A stretch of DNA of 9,382 nucleotides from JBFXEO01 sp050180015 (GTDB lineage: Bacteria; Bacteroidota; Bacteroidia; Bacteroidales; Tenuifilaceae): the NCBI GenBank assembly GCA_050180015.1, contig JBFXEO010000109.1, positions 1 to 9,382 of the forward strand, in the 5' to 3' direction. The notes below the pieces were generated by a model. That model saw only the letters and a program-made list of their open reading frames with translations, had not been told where the DNA came from and ran no database searches. The stretch's first letter is position 1; each line of letters begins with the position of its first letter. The position numbers and the translations under genes were made by a program. Below, one piece after another: positions 7,060 to 9,382 of the stretch.

Positions 7060-7658
7060 TGCTCAACCTCCACATTATCGTAACGTTTCTTCACAATTTT
7101 CATAGCCGATTTCGAAAGGTTTTCCTCATCCTCCAGGAATCGTTTAATCTTTCGAATGGCATTCTCGTAACCGGGAATCTGAACCTTTTCGTAAAGGTTT
7201 ACCTTCTGGGTCGTTTTCTTACGTGCGTAGTCGAGCAAACGCATCTTTTCGTAGTAGAAATCGCGCTCAATTCCAATGGATGCTAACTCCTGTAGAATTT
7301 TAACACCATCGGTGTACCAGAACGGACGCGAGAAAACGCTGTACTCCTTAACCCTGAAAAGAACCTCCTGCAGAACAGGAATTCTAACCCCGGCAATTTT
7401 TATTCTACCTAACCTAACATCCTCCACAATAACCAGATTATGCTCAAACTCCCCCCAAAGGCTAACCATATATTCATACGTTTTGATTCGGGCTGATAGG
7501 GCTTCGTCCAGTTCTTGAACCTTATTCTTGGCTCGTTTCACCTCCATACGCAGTGCCGACTCCTTATTCTTAAGGGTAGGTAACGCACGCTGGCGAACCT
7601 TGAGCTGCTTGTTAAGGTCGTTAAGTGAGGTTTTATTGAACTGAAATTTAATTGCCAT
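7056..7658 (-). CDS. ntpD: V-type ATPase subunit D, central rotor shaft
   Basis: Subunit D is the coiled-coil shaft that sits in the A3B3 head and transmits rotation to the K ring. It has 200 residues, the usual size. The N-terminal helix contains the family pattern FNKTSLNDLNKQLKVRQRAL (7-26), followed by LPTLKNKESALRMEVKRAKN (26-45). The C-terminal helix has TTQKVNLYEKVQIPGYENAI (149-168) and FLEDEE (174-179), also highly typical. A short central section (about 75-115) is the globular part at the shaft's base. It lies 26 nt after ntpB and overlaps ntpI by 4 nt. There is no clear Shine-Dalgarno sequence, as is common in this phylum. No separate subunit F gene, the usual partner of D, lies near it in this window. 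Confidence 0.95.
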   Translation of the reverse strand: MAIKFQFNKTSLNDLNKQLKVRQRALPTLKNKESALRMEVKRAKNKVQELDEALSARIKTYEYMVSLWGEFEHNLVIVEDVRLGRIKIAGVRIPVLQEVLFRVKEYSVFSRPFWYTDGVKILQELASIGIERDFYYEKMRLLDYARKKTTQKVNLYEKVQIPGYENAIRKIKRFLEDEENLSKSAMKIVKKRYDNVEVEQ

Positions 7659-7684
7659 TTTTATCAGTTTTTATTGGTTAAGAA

Positions 7685-9004
7685 CTAGTTAGGCCAGTAT
7701 TTTTGAACTAACTCATTCTTAATTGCAACCTCGGTTTTTGAGAAATACTTGGCAAGTAGCTGCCACGCTGTATCGAGCATAGTGTCAACCTCGATATTGA
7801 TATCAATTGCCAATAGTTTCATTGAATAGTCGTGGGCAAACTTAAGTGCACGCTCATCGTATTCAGTTAAATCAAAACCGTTTTCAAGCTTAGTTTTAGC
7901 GTTAGCTGCATCGGCATAAAGACGAACCGCGGCATTCATAACCTGTGGGTGATCCTCACGGGTTTTCTTACCAATTACAAGCTGTTTCAAACGCGATAGG
8001 CTTCGGAATGGGTCAACAATAACCTTTCCTGTATCGCTATCGGTACGCAGAAATAATTGACCTTCAGTAATATACCCAGTATTATCTGGTATGGCGTGAG
8101 TGATATCGCCACCCGAAAGGGTTGTTACGGCAATAATGGTAATTGATCCTCCATCGGGGAATTGAACCGCTTTCTCGTAAATTTTGGCAAGATCAGAGTA
8201 AAGCGAGCCGGGCATTGAGTCCTTCGACGGAATTTGATCCATACGGTTCGATACAATACTCAATGCATCGGCGTAAAGAGTCATATCGGTTAGGAGGACA
8301 AGAACCTTTTCGTTTTTCTGAACGGCAAAGTATTCAGCAGCGGTTAGAGCCATATCGGGAACAAGCAAGCGCTCTACTGGAGGTTGCTCCGTGGTATTCA
8401 CGAAGCTAATAATACGGTCCAATGCACCTGCATTCTCGAACACGTTCTTGAAGAACAGGAAGTCATCGTTTGAAAGTCCCATACCGCCAAGAATAATCTT
8501 ATCGGCCTGAGCACGTAACGCAACCATAGCCATAACTTGGTTGAATGGCTGGTCTGGGTCAGCAAAGAATGGAATCTTCTGCCCTGTTACCAATGTATTG
8601 TTAAGGTCGATACCTGCAATACCAGTAGCAATTAGCTCCGATGGTTGCTTACGACGAAGTGGGTTAACGGATGGCCCGCCAATCTCGCGGGGTTCTCCTT
8701 CAATTTCTGTAGTGCCAAAAAGTGGACGGCCGTAAGCATCGAAAAAACGGCCAGCTAAATCGTCGCCTACCTTTAATTTGGGGGGTTCACCGTAGAAAAC
8801 AACTTCGGCGTTGGTTGGGATACCCTCGGTACCACTGAATACCTGTAGGGTAACCATATCGCCAAAAATCTTCACCACCTGAGATAAACGCCCGTGAACC
8901 ATAGCAAGCTCCTCGTTGGCAATACCTTGCGCCTTAAGCGTAACGGTTGCCTTGGTAATACCCATTAGCTGGGTGTATATCCTTTGAAATGCTTTAGTTT
9001 CCAT
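7685..9004 (-). CDS. ntpB: V-type ATPase subunit B, non-catalytic head subunit
   Basis: Subunit B alternates with catalytic A in the hexameric head and supplies part of each nucleotide pocket. It has 439 residues, slightly shorter than E. hirae NtpB (about 458). The N-terminal beta-barrel (about 1-80) leads to GRFFDAYGRPLFG (85-97), a conserved hinge. TGIAGIDLNNTLVTGQKIPF (127-146) is the family signature, and the next loop (FFADPDQPFNQ, 146-156) lacks a Walker A GKT, as expected for B. MALTAAEYFA (218-227), LTDMTLYADAL (238-248) and PDNTGYITEGQ (306-316) are conserved. SLSRL at 335-339 holds Arg338, the expected arginine finger that reaches into the A-subunit site. The ATG overlaps the ntpA stop by one base (TAATG), so coupled translation keeps A and B equal. 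The stop is TAG. Confidence 0.97.
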   Translation of the reverse strand: METKAFQRIYTQLMGITKATVTLKAQGIANEELAMVHGRLSQVVKIFGDMVTLQVFSGTEGIPTNAEVVFYGEPPKLKVGDDLAGRFFDAYGRPLFGTTEIEGEPREIGGPSVNPLRRKQPSELIATGIAGIDLNNTLVTGQKIPFFADPDQPFNQVMAMVALRAQADKIILGGMGLSNDDFLFFKNVFENAGALDRIISFVNTTEQPPVERLLVPDMALTAAEYFAVQKNEKVLVLLTDMTLYADALSIVSNRMDQIPSKDSMPGSLYSDLAKIYEKAVQFPDGGSITIIAVTTLSGGDITHAIPDNTGYITEGQLFLRTDSDTGKVIVDPFRSLSRLKQLVIGKKTREDHPQVMNAAVRLYADAANAKTKLENGFDLTEYDERALKFAHDYSMKLLAIDINIEVDTMLDTAWQLLAKYFSKTEVAIKNELVQKYWPN

Positions 9005-9382
9005 TATTCAACTCTTCTTTCGTTAAGGATTGTGTAAAGTTCTTTCTCGTAGTTGTTGAACTCATCGGTTTGGAACTGAGCATAGTTCATCTGCCGGAGG
9101 GTATTGATAATACGCTTGTAGTAAGTTGAACACTGCTCAAAACCATCGAATTTGAAGTTCATATCTGCAATCTCCATAACTTTTTCGAGCATGTACTGCT
9201 GACGCTTAATTGGAGTATTTGAGTCGATTTTATCGAAAGCATCCTGCTGTAGGATAACAAAGTCGATAATCTCAGCCTTCCAGAATCTATCGTGATAATC
9301 CAACGGTACGCCATCGTCACCAAGAATATTAATTTGCTCGTAGGCCTCTTTACCACGCTGCACAATATTCTTGGATTTCAAC
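9004..9382 (-). CDS. ntpA: V-type ATPase catalytic subunit A, C-terminal part only
   Basis: The last 125 or so residues of the ATP-hydrolysing subunit A; the gene continues past the right edge of the window, so the nucleotide-binding core (Walker A and B) cannot be seen. The visible part is the C-terminal helical domain. It shows LQQDAFDKID (roughly 82 residues before the end), the counterpart of the LQQNAFDxVD motif found in A subunits of bacterial and archaeal V/A-ATPases, preceded by DFVI and the acidic DYHDRFWKAEIIDF stretch. Its reading frame stays open to the edge, and the TTG at 9379-9381 is an internal leucine codon, not a start. It ends in TAA overlapping the ntpB ATG by one base. 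Subunits E and a DUF2764/C-like protein would be expected upstream in Bacteroidota, outside this window. Confidence 0.93.
   Translation of the reverse strand, partial: LKSKNIVQRGKEAYEQINILGDDGVPLDYHDRFWKAEIIDFVILQQDAFDKIDSNTPIKRQQYMLEKVMEIADMNFKFDGFEQCSTYYKRIINTLRQMNYAQFQTDEFNNYEKELYTILNERRVE

Noticed and set aside
6517..7286. Plus-strand open frames across the ntpI and ntpD genes
   Set aside because: They are antisense shadows of well-conserved ATPase genes and encode no family-like sequence.
8143..8735. Plus-strand open frames opposite ntpB, rich in Arg and Ser
   Set aside because: They are antisense to ntpB; composition follows from its codons read backwards.

Overview
The window looks like ordinary chromosomal DNA from a member of the Bacteroidota, most likely the Bacteroidales or a close relative. 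The evidence is a V-type ATPase cluster in the order A-B-D-I-K, a protein combining a DUF2027-like N-terminal region with a C-terminal Smr domain, a long-form QueA of about 400 residues, weak or absent Shine-Dalgarno sequences, and two matches to the Bacteroidetes -7 promoter box (TAnnTTTG). Base composition is moderately AT-rich and even across the window. I see no insertion sequence, prophage, CRISPR array, tRNA or sign of recent transfer.

Left region (1-1581, minus strand): an Smr-domain protein is followed 21 nt downstream, on the same strand, by rnpB, the RNA of ribonuclease P. The last 128 bases hold no gene; they carry AT-rich sequence and a possible weak terminator. Centre (1703-4735, plus strand): a two-gene unit, queA (tRNA queuosine synthesis) then ygiQ (radical SAM protein of unknown function), divergent from the Smr gene across a 121-nt promoter region. 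The unit ends in a strong, near-symmetrical hairpin that covers the ygiQ stop codon and can serve the convergent ATPase operon as well.

Right region (4763-9382, minus strand): the 3' part of a V/A-type ATPase operon, read right to left: ntpA (only its C-terminus is inside the window), ntpB, ntpD, ntpI, ntpK. A and B overlap by 1 nt and D and I by 4 nt (ATGA), which suggests translational coupling. A and B form the catalytic head, D the central rotor shaft, I the stator with the ion half-channels, and K the c-ring proteolipid. The K protein keeps all five positions that bind Na+ in the Enterococcus hirae ring, so a sodium-coupled enzyme is the main functional prediction here.

I found no evidence for an undescribed system. 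The points worth a second look are the sodium ligands, the extended rnpB P1 helix, the shared terminator overlapping a coding end, the insertions in QueA, and the small palindrome before ntpK.
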